Positions 44,702 to 56,375 of a stretch of 64,000 bases of DNA are shown piece by piece. This stretch comes from Amoebophrya sp. A120. Lineage: Eukaryota; Sar; Dinophyceae; Syndiniales; Amoebophryaceae. Every line of letters starts with the position of its first letter. Position 1 is the stretch's first letter. Made by a program: the position numbers and the translations under genes. Location: NCBI GenBank assembly GCA_905178155.1, contig CAJINV010000007.1, positions 3,924,265-3,988,264 of the forward strand, written 5' to 3'. Under the pieces are notes generated by a model. It had not been told where the DNA came from. It searched no databases and worked only from the letters and a program-made list of their open reading frames with translations.

Positions 44702-47700
44702 GCATAGTGTGGAGAAGGCCTTTCCAGCAGCAGACTGCACAGGGGCTTCCCAGGGTAGAAAAGACCACGAAAACCGGCAGCATAAATGGACTCGAGTACT
44801 TACTTCTTACGCAATATATTTTTGAAATTAATATCGCAGTTGAGTTCGTGTTCGCTCTAATGGGTGATCCTCTTCCAGGATTTTATGTTTGCACTTCCTT
44901 TATGATGTATAAAGTGACACTGCAACAAGAGGAACAGAACTACTTATTGTGGGTAGAATTTATATGTAGTCATGGCATAGTAGGTAGAGTAGTACTGGCA
45001 CGACCATATTTTTAGAATGACAAGAAAAAGATAATATGATGAGAAGTAATATCTAATGCTACATACGAACAGGTATGCAAGTAGCGAAATGCAGGGCTGG
45101 CGACCCGCCATGGAAGACGCCGCCTGCGCTGAGGACTTCTCCGGCAGCGGAATTTCCTGCCTGCAAGATTGGGCTTTTTTCGGGGTCTTCGACGGGCATG
45201 GAGGTGTCTACTTACGATATACATATAGGCCTTAAAAAATGCATCTCTCCGACAATGAATTCGCTTCAAAATTTGATTTTGAGCTCAAATCTGTAAAAGA
45301 AAATCTTAGATAAAAAAAAATCACGGACGTCGGAACAAGAAAAATTCGAATGAAAGTATCATCTACTTATTTATCAGGTGCCGCCGTCTCAAGAAGGATA
45401 AGCACGGAGTTGCATGGCCACTTTTGCGACATAGTAAAGAGGAAATATAGCAACGCAAGCAGCAGCATAGAGCCCGAGCAGGTGAAATACGCCCTGGGAG
45501 AAGCGTATTTACGAGTTTTCTTTTTGGTTTTCTGCTCGACCTCTCCCCGTCATTTCATCGTATTTTTGGATAGCAGTGGGTCATGATGATGTAGTTCGAT
45601 TTATAGAATACGTCGAGCATCAATTTATATATGTATTCGAGGTTGGTTAAGTTTAAGTGGCTATCTTTCAGATAAAAAATTTGTGGATGATTTATGACAT
45701 TTACCACCTGAAAACAGATTCGCGATGATGGACTTGGCACTTCGAAGAGAGAGTGTCAACGGCGAATTTTATGGCATCAGAAACGAATATGAGTGGGGGT
45801 GTTGCTATCTCGCGTTTGCTTATCACACAGAAAAAAACTAGCATATCCATGTCATTTTTGTTGTGCAAACAAAATCAATACACAAGGAAAATCTGTGCTG
45901 CAATGCTCACTCCATCATGATCTACTTCATTATTATCATCATTCATGGTGGTTTGCAGAACCGAGCTTGCACACGGCCAGTGAGTTATGCGAGTCGCAGA
46001 CTAAAACAACAGCAGAAAAAAAAAAACGCCCCTTTTTATAATTCCGTCCTGCTTGCATACCTGTGATTTCGTAGGCTCCACCGGCATTGTCGTGGTGTTG
46101 AGCGGGCGCGATCTCGTCTGTGCCAATGTGGGAGATAGTCGAGCACTCCTGGCCCGGGACAACAAGTGTCTCTCCTTGTCTGAAGATCACAAGCCCGAGA
46201 TGCCACAAGTAAGATTGGTGTATGTACTTATTTTGCTGTCGGTTCATTGGAGGGCGCCATGCTACTTCACTAGAATGATGAAGGTATGAACGGGATAAGG
46301 ATAACTCGGACGTGCACCTTGCAACCTAGGGGTTTCCTGTGTGTGTTGGACGACGCTCCAGAAAGTTTGAGTTGAGTATAACGCTGGCACGATCTTCATA
46401 GTCACGACGTCGCATCGCGACGATTCCGTTCAACATACAGCAACTAGTACTTAAGTACTTCGAAATATTACCAGGAGCGCAAACGAATCGAGAAAGCAGG
46501 CGGCAGCGTGGCACAAATAGGACCCTGCTACCGTGTGGACGGCTGGGGCTTGAACCTCTCTCGTGCCTTTGGCGATTTCCACTACAAGGGCAGGCCAGAC
46601 TTGTTATGAGAGAACACAACTTGTTCCCTTCCTCATTTGTCATGCAAAAACCTAAATTCACTATCACTCATCTTCCTCCGTTCTTACCAATTTTTGCATA
46701 GCATGTTCCGCACCAGCAGACCAAAGAAACTAACAGCATCTTAGTCTACTTGCCTGAATTTGTTACGCAAAACAACAAGCTCGGCTCTTGCCGACGCTTG
46801 TGTTACAGCTGTTCGTGCATGATTGCGCAGGGGTGGAGGGGGAGTTGTGCATTTTCATACTCGGAGCCGTGGGAGCAGAAGGTCTCTGCGGAGCCGGAAA
46901 TCCGGATTTTGCCCCTCCATGCTAGTACCGACAACTACCTCGTGCTCGGATGTGTATCCGATCGACATACAAATGCATTTCAAGAAAACCTCAGCTGTTT
47001 TTCCTTCTGTCTGAAAGATGCACCATGAGCAGCTGCTTTGCTAGTACTTTGATATTTTTCATAAAAACTTTTGTTGATGCCGCCAATATAATAAATTGCA
47101 TTGAATCTACTACGTAATTTTTCTTCTGCATATTGACCTTGTCCAATGTTGGGTACGCAGCAAGTCAGATTTTTTTTGTTGACACGACTGGGCTGCGTGT
47201 TGAAATGAAAAGTTTGCTTGCATACCCTGACGGAGTGTTTGAGCTGCTGAAGAACCAGGATGTCATAGATTTCGTACAGAAAGTGATCCTTTTTCCTTTT
47301 TTTTGTATGTCAAAAAATGCGGGCATAGTACCCGGCTAATGTGCAACTTATTTTTCGATTTCATTGATGTGAGTAGATTGCAACATTATGATTATCGTAT
47401 TGTATTTCGGTGCAGGTACATTGATGGCATGTTACTATTTTGGTTCATACAACCAGGTCTGCGAGACAACGCGCGACGGCTCGTCTAGCATCTCACAAGT
47501 GGTTGAATCGCTGCTAGACCAGTGCATTTCGCCGAATTTGCTGGTCACGCAAGGAATATCAACTGCAATTATGTCTGGGTCTCGAAGAATGCAATGGTTT
47601 TCATTTGTGTTTTGCATGGCCCATGATGCCTGTAATGCATGGCCTAGCGTCACAGATTAGATTTCACCCAAGAAGGCTTCCTGATGCCTATTCCGCATGG

Positions 47701-48488
47701 CAAATGCCCTCCCCGCGTATTACAAACTTGGCTCCTCTTGTTGGTCATGCGATGCAAATATTTTTAGAATCCAAACACAGCAGCACAAGGTGCAACCTTC
47801 CAGACCCAGACATACTATTTGCAATGCATACGGAAAGGGCGGCGACAACGTGAGCGCGATCGTGATTCGGCTGGAAGTATCAAAAGAAAAAATCCCCCCT
47901 CCCCATATCGAAATGGAAATCTGTGATGCAGGATTTGGGTACACAAATCGGATTTGTCTTGCAGTAAGGCATCGCAGCCAGATCCTCGGCCTAGGTAGGG
48001 GCGTATAGGTCTAGTTGCTTAGCATTGCAAACGGGTGTCCCCTAGGCGCAACAGCATGCCAAATCGCTTCCATAATGGTGCGGAAGCCTCTCCGCGTGTC
48101 TTCTTGCAAGACAGGCGTGATTTGTGACCTCAAATCAGCAACGGACAGGCGTGTTGGGGGTGAGGGACCCCCAACGAGGCCTGCGGATATCATGGGGAAC
48201 TAAGGCTCAAATCAGCAACGCGAATTTTCGGAAACATACCTTTTCGATATGGGGAGGGGGGATTTTTCCTCTCAATAGGAAGGGGCAATAGGCACTACAG
48301 CGACAGCGACAACAAATACGACGGGCACCTCCGCCGGAGGGGACAAAAGCGACGGAAAAGTCATAAACAGAACAAGCACGACCTCATATCCTACAGAACT
48401 ACCGATACCCATAGAAGTGCCCCAGAGTCTTGTGCTGCGGATTTGCAATTATTTGCATGCCCACAGCCACAGCCCGGTGAACGTATAA
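44702..48488 (+). CDS. PP2C-family protein phosphatase
   Basis: All main metal-dependent phosphatase motifs appear in order across exons: LEYASSEMQGWRPAMEDAAC and FFGVFDGHGG (45064-45200), GAAVSRRISTELHGHF (45378 on), VCANVGDSRALLARDN and LSEDHKPEMPQ (46077-46209), ERKRIEKAGGSVAQIG and GWGLNLSRAFGDFHYKGRP (46473-46603), DNYLVLGC then DGVFELLKNQDVIDFV, VVESLLDQCISPNLL, and KGGDNVSAIVIRLE. The metal-binding Asp of MEDA, DGHGG, the later DG and GGDN are all present, so it should be an active Mn/Mg Ser/Thr phosphatase. The C-terminal tail (GAIGTTATATTNTTGTSAGG) is low complexity. The 5' end is unclear; the earliest exon I see begins RIVWRRPFQQQTAQ with no ATG, so a start exon lies upstream, perhaps the membrane-helix exon at 44017. 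The tail could also continue into a Gly-rich exon near 48810. Confidence 0.9.
46605..46859. mobile_element. Introner element A7
   Basis: Starts TATGAGAGAACACAACTTGT and ends GGGAGTTGTGCATTTTCATA. Flanking repeat CTTG/CTCG. Excision joins HYKGRPDL to EPWEQKVSAEPE in the PP2C gene. Confidence 0.85.
47557..47830. mobile_element. Introner element B5
   Basis: Starts TATCAACTGCAATTATGTCT and ends CATACTATTTGCAATGCATA. Flanks AGGAA and CGGAA, 4 of 5. Excision gives LLVTQGKGGDNVSAIV, restoring the last phosphatase motif. Confidence 0.88.
47878..48277. mobile_element. Introner element G2
   Basis: Near-identical to G1 with a 77-bp extra segment bounded by two copies of CTCAAATCAGCAACG (48129-48143 and 48206-48220). 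Perfect direct repeat GGAAG at 47873-47877 and 48278-48282. Excision joins VSAIVIRLE to GAIGTTATATT. Confidence 0.93.
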
Positions 48489-51008
48489 CCTTAACGACGT
48501 CTTATATGCGGACTTACTTGTTCCTTTTCCACCGGGTCCGGGATTTATTTGACTCCTGTTTGCGTCTGGCGATTAGAACTGCTCTAATTCCTTCAACATG
48601 AGTTGTGCCAGGATCATGTTTAAAAAATTATAGGGCTTGTTTGACTTTTCACCTCAAGAACTCTAGGCTCGACTAATATAGTGGCGAACAATCTTCATGA
48701 TCTTCACAACAGTTTCAGGGTTCGTGCAGCGAAGTTTGCAAAACTGTCAGATTCATCGCGCGTTCTGATCTTGACTTCGGGGTGGGTACGTTTTTGCACA
48801 GGATACCTGATCCGGAGGCGGGGCTAAGGAAGACGACGGCGGTGCGGGGATAACGACCACGGGGGGCGGCGCTGCAGCTCCGCTCGGGTCGTTGGCCGGC
48901 GCGTCAGACGGAGGGGGGCGGAGTAAAGATGCCTGAAACCGAAAGTGCCGGGCTCTACTAGCGCCACATTATAATATGTTGTCCGTCTGCTTTTTACCCT
49001 TTTTTTTCTCAAAGTCAAAGAAAAACATACTTTTTCACGACACCGATGAAAGCGATTCAATTATAGTTGTAGTATCAATCTAGAAAAGTTTTCGCAGTAG
49101 TAGCTAGGTAGTAGACTTTAGATAGCAGAATTTTTTAGAGAAGAAACGCACGGGGATCTCGAAAACATAGGCGCTCGTCGAAAATTGGCGGAACTAATAG
49201 GCCGAACAGGTGCCCCCGTACGAAATTCGTTGTTGACTAGCTGCTACTTGAAAATGTAGCGGCGCACCCGTACCGCTGCAAGTTAGTCAAGGCGGACGAG
49301 CAGACCTCGGGCCTTTAAAACAAACGCACAAGCACATGCCATTCACCTCCTCTTCTATACATTGTATACGACGTTGTACAACTTCTTTCTCAGCCGATTG
49401 CGATAAGAATAGCTCTCTGGAGAAAAGCGGTGAAAAATTCCCTGACTCCAGCCCACCTGTGTGATGAATTGTATCAGTATCAAATGACCGATTTATTACT
49501 TCAGAGCTCTCCTCTTTTCGGAGTCGGATTTTTTTGAACATCGAAGCAGACCTTGATCTTCGCAGATTCGCATCAATATAATTCAAGCAGTTTTCCGCAT
49601 ACCATTGATTAGCCAGAGGCCAGTGCTATCGAATGAGTGACGACATATTCTATTACCGCCCATTGTCCCAACCCGCCATGACCAGGCCCTCCGTTGAAAA
49701 CTAGATGCGCAGGAGCAATAACTATGCAGGAAGTACCAACTAAGCACACCACCGAAGATAGTGTCAATTCAGAACTTCCGCCGCACTTCTCGCAGTACGA
49801 CCCCCCCCGAGAAACTGAAACAAAACTAGCGACCGAAATGAAGACCATGCTTGAGGATATAACTCAAAGTTGTTTTTACAAAATGAAAAAGAAAAAAGTC
49901 TAGGAAAATTAAGTTTGATTGCCGCGCATCATAACCTCAATTCTTCGTCGAACTGTGTGATATAATTAGCGATGTTCAACTCATACATTGCCTGGTCCAC
50001 GCATTTGTTGCAGAACGTCCGTGATCTTCTTCCGGGCTTACTTTACTCGCAGATTGCTGCTCTTAATGAAGCCCGTGCAAATTTCGCAAAGTAAAAAAGG
50101 ATCACGAGGAACATGATATTAGGGATCTAGAAGGATCTGCAACTGCAAGAAGGTACTATATTATATGCGAAAAAGTTGAAGTCCTATCTACCGAGTCGAG
50201 TTGCTCGAGTGCGACCCTCGCGAGGGACTTTTATGGGACGAGCTTCCAACAAGTTGTCTTTGTTCAACACACTGACACGGTTGAATAAAGCCAAACAGCG
50301 ACGCACGGTATAACGGTATTGTTTATTCATAGATCTTCAGAATCCCTTGCTTCTCGTTCCTCGATACTTGTGGCACATAGCCTGCTTAAAAAATGTTGAC
50401 ACGGATCTTCTTAGTAGACGACAGTGTGAGTCAATGTATTTGTATGGTAAAATGAGGACTCGACACACACACACACGCGACACATAATTGAGCTCACCTT
50501 GAAGATAGATGGAGACGAAATTCAGTGTGACTATGATCATGGCATATCTATGCTCTGAGATGCAGATGCGCAGCTTCAAAAAGAAGATCCTCTCCCTCCT
50601 TCTACTCTAAACGCCCCAGGCCTGAGGCAGCGTCCAAGGAAACCAGAATCAGGTCCTTTTCGGCCGAAGATGATCTTTTCTTATTTCTCCGCCAGCGACA
50701 GTGCACTTCACTTCGACAGTGTGCAAGTAACTACAGGGGAGCGAAGCAGTGTGTTGACGTAGGAGATATATATTCGTACCCTTTGCTCGTGTTTTGTTTC
50801 TTTCACAAGACAAATTCTATTGGCGATGTTCCATCTACTAAGTCTCCGCATCCGTCGTAAGGACCAGGGGATTTTCAATCCGTGTGGCTGCACAAGAATG
50901 TGAATTTACGCTAGTATGCTATATTGTACTTAGCATATAATCTTTATGAGCATGAGAAAGTAAGTGTTAGGTAGTGTATCACGATAGGCCAATACCGAGG
51001 AAAACAAA
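48489..51008. other. Mostly non-coding interval
   Basis: A GC-rich Gly-coding stretch at 48815-48945 (ITTTGGGAAAPLGSLAGASD) could be a last PP2C exon. A small ATG frame at 49724-49903 (EVPTKHTTEDSVNSELPPHF) and another at 49971-50093 (FNSYIAWSTHLLQNVRDLLP) look protein-like but stand alone. I see nothing else in the rest. Confidence 0.35.
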
Positions 51009-54000
51009 ATGAGCGGGACGCCAGCTGGTGCTGCATCAGCTTGGGACTTCAACCTGCACTACACACCCAACACGGTCGCCGCGTTCGCGAAAACAGCCTC
51101 CGTATGAAACAGAAGCTCTCAAACGTTGCATTCTTTGATGCTGTTCTCTCATTTACATGATTTGCCATCCTTGCAGAATTGCCAGCAGCGTCGTCGCGTT
51201 CACACGATCAAGCTGCTTCGCGTCGCAAGTTTAATGGCCTGAAGATTTTTTTTATTTTTCAAATTTGTCTATAAGGCAAAACGTGCAAAAATAGTACTTA
51301 GCATCAAACTCCCTCCTTTCATTTCCGCGATTCTTGCATCAATCGGCGGGATTATAGCATCAATGTAGTGACGTCGTTGAGATGTCGAACAACTCCATAG
51401 GCCGAGCGTTTTGGGTATGCCGGGATCGCGATGAACTTCGAAGTGGAAGACCTGGCCGAAATGGAGGAACTTTTGTGCATTTTGAAAGAGAAAAGCCTCG
51501 AAGAAGAGACCAGAGCAACCGCGCCCGCGCCCGCTGGTAGTACGACCAGTAGACCAATGGGAAAAACTACATCGATGCTCTTGTCATCTTCAACATTATC
51601 CTCTTGTAGTACTACGTTGAAAAAGAACAACTACAACATCCACGCGACCACTGGTGGAGCAGGAGCAAAAGCTACCGGGAAGGCGAAGTCGCAGTTTCGC
51701 GCCCGTTTTGTCCAGTTTGTGGAGGAGTGCGATTTGGAGAGCTCGCGCTTCTTGGAGGAACAAAGGAGCCGCGTTTTGATGAAGAGCAGGCACGAAGGTC
51801 AGGATGGTGAACGGCAAAAAGTTGCTCGTCCTCGTGAGATGAAACAACTGCAGGCGACGACGAGTACAGCCAGCTACAACAGATTCGTCGACAAAAAGAG
51901 TGGTAGTAACGATGGATCAAAGATGAAAATAAAAACGCCCCCTGCAGCTCCGCCTGCCGATGTGCTGAAACGCGTCACGCTAGTCCACGATGGGGCGGCA
52001 GTGAATTTCCACCGGAAAACGGACTTGATTCGGGAAATCGCAACCTTGCTGCGGCGCCGAGCGTCCAGTCAGAGAAACGGGAAGAACATAGAGACAGCCA
52101 CTATATCATCCGCGTTTCGTGGTGGCCAGGAACAGGAACAAAGTACACCCCTGGCGGAGCACTTCCCTTCTGATGGTCAGCAACCGGATTCGAATGGACA
52201 AACGAAAGCCGAGTCCTCGACCTCTTTAATTCGGAAGCAAGGTCAGCTGCACCACTCGTCGCGATTGCTACCAGCGACCAAGTATGCTTCGAAAATAAAG
52301 TATAGTACTCGTATAAATATAATTAAATGCGTGTCTTGCAGCAAGACAAATCTCTTTTTTTCCCTTAATGTGCATGACAAATTCAATTTTTCTTCGTTGA
52401 AAAAAATTTTTCTTCATGCAATGCTGTGTACTAGTACCAGTACGCAATTACTTTTTCTATGCATACCAAGCGAGCCAAGAAACAAGAGCTGGAGGTCGTG
52501 CAGGCAGCAAATAGAAGTACTGAAAATAATAAAAGCCCACTGCACGACGACCACCGGGTGGAAAATGGGCGGTCCTTCACCACTAAGCCGTGGCTGCTGC
52601 ACAAAAATTATGCCAACGCGCAGCGCCACCCCTGGTGTGATTTCTTGGTGGCCATCCGTCCCGTATGAAGGTACACAACAACTCCCCCTTCCCCTCATTT
52701 CTCATGCAGATAAAACGCAGCTCCAGCACAGCCACTGCCTCATATCTTCGCTATTACCTGGTATGACAAATTTGGGCAGAACCCAATCCTTACTACAGTC
52801 TGCCCGCATGTTTGTCATGCAAAAGCTACATTTCGATTATTTCTGACCTTGTTTCTATTGCTGTTCTTGCTTTCAAATGAGGGGAAGAGGCAGCTTTGCA
52901 CACTCATATTCCGGGAGCGACCAGGCACTGACGGAGATCGCGAACCTCGGAGGCGGTGGAACGACAAATACGCTAGAAAAAAACTGTGTAAGTGTAGATG
53001 ACACCTGTAAAAATGAACAAGCACACGATACAGCAACGGTATACAGTTGTCACGCTAGCCAGCCGTTATCCTGAAATTACCATCCTGTGTTCATGATATA
53101 CATACTTTTTCAAGTACGAAAATGAACTTGGTAATAAGAGGCTATAATGTCTGTTGTCCTGGAGAAGAAATAATGTGTCATGTTATCACTCCAAGACGCC
53201 TACACTGACACAGTTTTTTTACTGGATAACAAGCGCAATCGGTTCATTATCCTCTTTACCCGGCGGAAGCACGTCCGCAAACGCGCCGCCGTTGTTTGAT
53301 CTGCTAGCCCTTCCCCTGGAGCAGCCGGCAACGAGCGCAACCGGGATCCGCATCTTGCGGCCTCAGGTAACCGCTTTACTCGACCGAAATCCAGCGCTCC
53401 TGTTTGAGGTATCGGAGAAAAAAAGATTGTAGCTGCAACTTTATTTTTGCGAGTGCGAGAAGAAGATGAAGAGCACCACATCGTGCAAACAAAAAAAACT
53501 GGCCATGCGCAGCTAGTACTTTTTGTGAAAACACAAGCGCGGCGAGCCTATTATGCATGTCCAGCATGATTATGCCAAGTGTACTACTGAAACTGTCTTG
53601 CCCCCTCGCCTGCAAGATGAACGCAAATTTACACGAGCAATCTCCTCTTTCTCCTGCATATGAGGTTCCTTTCGCGCACTGCCTGCGCGCCGAGCAGGCC
53701 GATCAGTTTCGACATTTTTTTCAAAATTTGCAGAAGCTGGCCCGGCTCACGCACGGCAAGCACTGCCTTCTCACCTCCGGAGCCCGAGCTCCGGCCGTAT
53801 CCACTGCAAATTAATATATCTGGGTCTGGAAGTAGAATGCAGATGCTATGCGTCGTGCTGTTTCTGTATCTACCACACGAGGGTCTTGTCTTGAATGCAC
53901 GCAGAGCATCAGAGGCAGGCTTTGCGGACGCTTTTCCATGATACCCTCTCCGAGAGACCCCTCTTTTGCATGTGCAGACGAGACCATGAGCATGTAACAC

Positions 54001-54178
54001 AGATTTTTGCCTGTTCCAGATCTTCCAGAATCTGCATCCTTTGTTCGGATCCAGATGACATATTTGCAATGCATAGGCCGAGCAGCGGTCCAAATTTGAC
54101 CTGGTGAATTTGGCGTACGTCTCTGGGGTGCTTCAGGTCCAGCACGCGGTTACCCTACGTAAAAGTATACTCGCTCCA
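51009..54178 (+). CDS. RNase P/MRP subunit p30-like protein with a large insert
   Basis: The start MSGTPAGAASAWDFNLHYTP and AFAKTASERFGYAGIAMN match the p30 (Rpp30/Rpp1) opening strand, helix and (G)Y..(I/V)A(L/M)N signature. About 350 residues of Ser/Thr/Gln/Lys-rich low-complexity sequence follow, holding KRVTLVHDGAAVNFHRKTDL. Later exons regain the fold: HPWCDFLVAIRPGSDQALTE, LFDLLALPLEQ..ATGIRILRPQVTALLDRNPALLFEV (53270-53410), HGKHCLLTSGARAP, then AEQRSKFDLVNLAYVSGVLQ, the conserved SSGA and (R).P.D..NLA region. p30 is a protein subunit of the tRNA-processing ribonuclease. The exon ends at GTAAGT (54179). One further exon near 54426 (RIAERHLQQGCRN) may close it. Four introner elements interrupt it. 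Confidence rests on the two ends of the domain matching in order. Confidence 0.72.
51103..51399. mobile_element. Introner element H2
   Basis: Starts TATGAAACAGAAGCTCTCAA and ends GATGTCGAACAACTCCATA, like H1. Flanks CTCCG and GGCCG share 3 of 5. Excision gives AFAKTASERFGYAGIAMN. Confidence 0.8.
52283..52465. mobile_element. Introner element C8
   Basis: Starts TATGCTTCGAAAATAAAGTA and ends CGCAATTACTTTTTCTATGC then ATA. Perfect direct repeat CCAAG at 52278-52282 and 52466-52470. Excision joins RLLPATK to RAKKQELEVVQ. Confidence 0.88.
52664..52908. mobile_element. Introner element A8
   Basis: Starts TATGAAGGTACACAACAACT and ends GGCAGCTTTGCACACTCATA. Flanks TCCCG and TTCCG, 4 of 5. Excision joins FLVAIRP to GSDQALTEIAN. 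Confidence 0.87.
53798..54075. mobile_element. Introner element B6
   Basis: Starts TATCCACTGCAAATTAATAT and ends GACATATTTGCAATGCATA. Perfect direct repeat GGCCG at 53793-53797 and 54076-54080. Excision gives LLTSGARAPAEQRSKFDL, the p30 active-fold core. Confidence 0.9.
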
Positions 54179-55382
54179 GTAAGTACGTGTACGTAATTCG
54201 AGAAGTTTATTCATTGAGCGACAAGCTTTCATTTTGCAAAACTGAAAATAAATGGACAGCCCGGTGGTCATCATGCAGAGGACTGAGGGGGCCATCTGGA
54301 ACTGTGTACTTAGTATGAAAACGCGTATATTGATTAAGTATAATCTTTGGCATTTTGTTGATTTTTGCAGTTGCAGTGGACACAGATACAAAACATTTCA
54401 ACGAGTGTAGTGATACTTTTGCAGAGGATCGCGGAGCGTCACCTACAGCAGGGCTGCCGAAATTTCGGCTTACTTTCATGTTCGTATGGTGATGCGGCGA
54501 ACTTGAATGGTGGAGGTGGACCAGCAGGAAGGGGCAACAGGACGCACGTCTCAGTTGCCAATCATAGTACTACCTGCGCAAATTTTTATGCACCGGCCCC
54601 GGTAGGGGTCGTGCGATGCTAAAAGTTGCACGCTGTACAACTAGTGCTTAGCTTTTACGATCTGTTCAAACCTGCGTGGTAATACCTACCAGCGACCAGG
54701 AGCGCGGACGTATGTCATGCGCTTGCGCATGCATGCATGAGGTTTTTGTTTCACGCGGTCATTGGCCTTTTTTTGTTCCTACTGAGCAGTGATTCTTGTG
54801 CATGCTGCACACACCCGAAAGAACACGATTGATGTCCGACACGACGCCCCCAATAGCAATAAAGGGGAAAATGAAACGCAAGGCCGCGACCACTCGCAGA
54901 ATGAAACAAGAACTACAAAGAGTGACCCTTGCGACTGTTTTTAGACTCATGATGCTTCGCTCACCTGTTTACCCCAAAAAACCTCGACGCATGTTCAACT
55001 TTTGTCGGAGCAGATGCAGATTGAGCAGATGCAGACACAGACTATTCTTGTTGCATTATGAAGATTATTGTCTGATCAGCTGGTTCTTGTCCTTGTCCTT
55101 GTCGTGTTTAGGTCGCTTCTTGTGATGTTTCGTTCCACCATACCAGGCAGGCAGCTCCTATGAGTTGCTGTCGATTCTTGTCTTTTTCATCTGCTAGTCG
55201 GAGAAAAAGTACTTAGCACTTTTCTCCAGATGACATCTGCATCTGGAGGAAAGTGTTACTCTTTCTTGTTCGTCCGTTTTCATTGGTAGACTTTGTTCAT
55301 ATTCGTTCGCTTATCTTTACTTTGCTACCGGTAGTTTTTCCGAACTGAGAAAGAGAAACCAATGGGAAAAATCGAGTAATCT
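54179..55382. other. Unresolved interval with short exon-like pieces
   Basis: An ATG frame at about 54251 reads DSPVVIMQRTEGAIWNC up to a GTACTTAG donor. A frame near 54426 reads RIAERHLQQGCRNFGLLSC. At 54832 an ATG opens SDTTPPIAIKGKMKRKAATT, rich in Lys/Arg, running to a GTGACC. These may be the p30 3' exons and one or two small genes. I cannot assemble them reliably. Confidence 0.3.
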
Positions 55383-55851
55383 GGTAACCAAATGCGTGCG
55401 CGCGCGCGCGCAGAGCGCGCGCCGGCCCACGAAGCCGGCGCGCGCGCTCTGCGCGCTTGCGATATTGCTTAGCAAACGCAGCGCGAAGGCAGTTGCCGTT
55501 ACCATATAGGGCAACCGCCGGGAGGCGTGAAGGTCAGGGAAATGGCCAGAAATGAAGCGGGAGAAGGGAAAAAAAGCGGACCAGATGGGAAAATGGGCAG
55601 GAGATCAAAAATGTCGCAAAAACGGCAGAAACCAAGCGGGAAGAGGTGAAAAAGAGCATTTTTGCGGTCTGGCCCACTTAGTATCTGAAAAAAAGACGGA
55701 GTATTTTTTGGTTCGGCCGCTTGACAGCTGCGTCGGAGCAGCGGTTCCGCGACCTGTTCGGAAGCCTTGAGCCGCTTCGTAAGTGGAAAAAGTTGGAAAA
55801 AAATGACAAAAAATTGCTTCATAACGTGGGTGGAAGCAATCGGCGGATTTT

Positions 55852-56178
55852 GTCCAGATCACCCGGGCCACTTAGAAAATGGGAAAAGAAGAAAAATCTT
55901 GCAAAAGCGCAATCCCCCCGCAGGCTTGAAAACTGCCACCCAGGTGGGGGCGGTGAAAATGTCCAGGTCGCCCGGGCCACTTGGAAAATGGGAAAAGAAG
56001 AAAAATCTTGCAAAAGCGCAATCCCCCCGCAGGCTTCAAAACTGCCAGTCAGGTGGGGGCGGTGAAAATGTGCAGGTCGCCCGGGCCACTTAGAAAATGG
56101 GAAAAGAAGAAAAATTTCGCAAAAGCGCAATCCCTCCGCAGGCTTCGAAACTGCCAGGCAGCTGCGGTCGGTGAAAAT
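55852..56178. repeat. 109-bp tandem repeat, three copies plus partial
   Basis: Units start at 55852, 55961 and 56070, with a diverged start at 56179. Each contains CCCGGGCCACTT, then AAAATGGGAAAAGAAGAAAA, GCAAAAGCGCAATCCC and GGTGAAAATGT. Strict 109-bp spacing. Open reading through the units exists because 109 is not a multiple of three and all frames lack stops; I do not regard it as coding. Confidence 0.9.
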
Positions 56179-56331
56179 GTCCGGAGCCCTTTGGCCACCT
56201 AAGAACCAGAAAAAAGAGCGAAAATTGAAAAAAATCGAGAACCCTCGGCAGGCTTACAAACTGGCCGCCAAGGGCGGTCCGGCGGGCGCGCTAGAAAGGA
56301 TGCCCCGCTGCGAGCTAGCAGACCGGACGTC

Positions 56332-56375
56332 GCATTCAATGCTTATCGCAGGATCCTGCGATAAGCTTTGAATGC
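56332..56375. repeat. 44-bp near-perfect palindrome
   Basis: GCATTCAATGCTTATCGCAG followed directly by its complement-like arm, with one mismatch per arm and no loop, centred on GGATCC. It could extrude as a cruciform or mark an element junction. Confidence 0.85.

Noticed and set aside
55852-56178. CRISPR-like array
   Set aside because: Units are contiguous 109-bp tandem copies without variable spacers, and the host is a eukaryote.
55552-56371. Lys-rich open frames running through the 109-bp tandem repeats
   Set aside because: Frames are open on several registers because the unit is stop-poor. The repeated translation is a by-product of the satellite.
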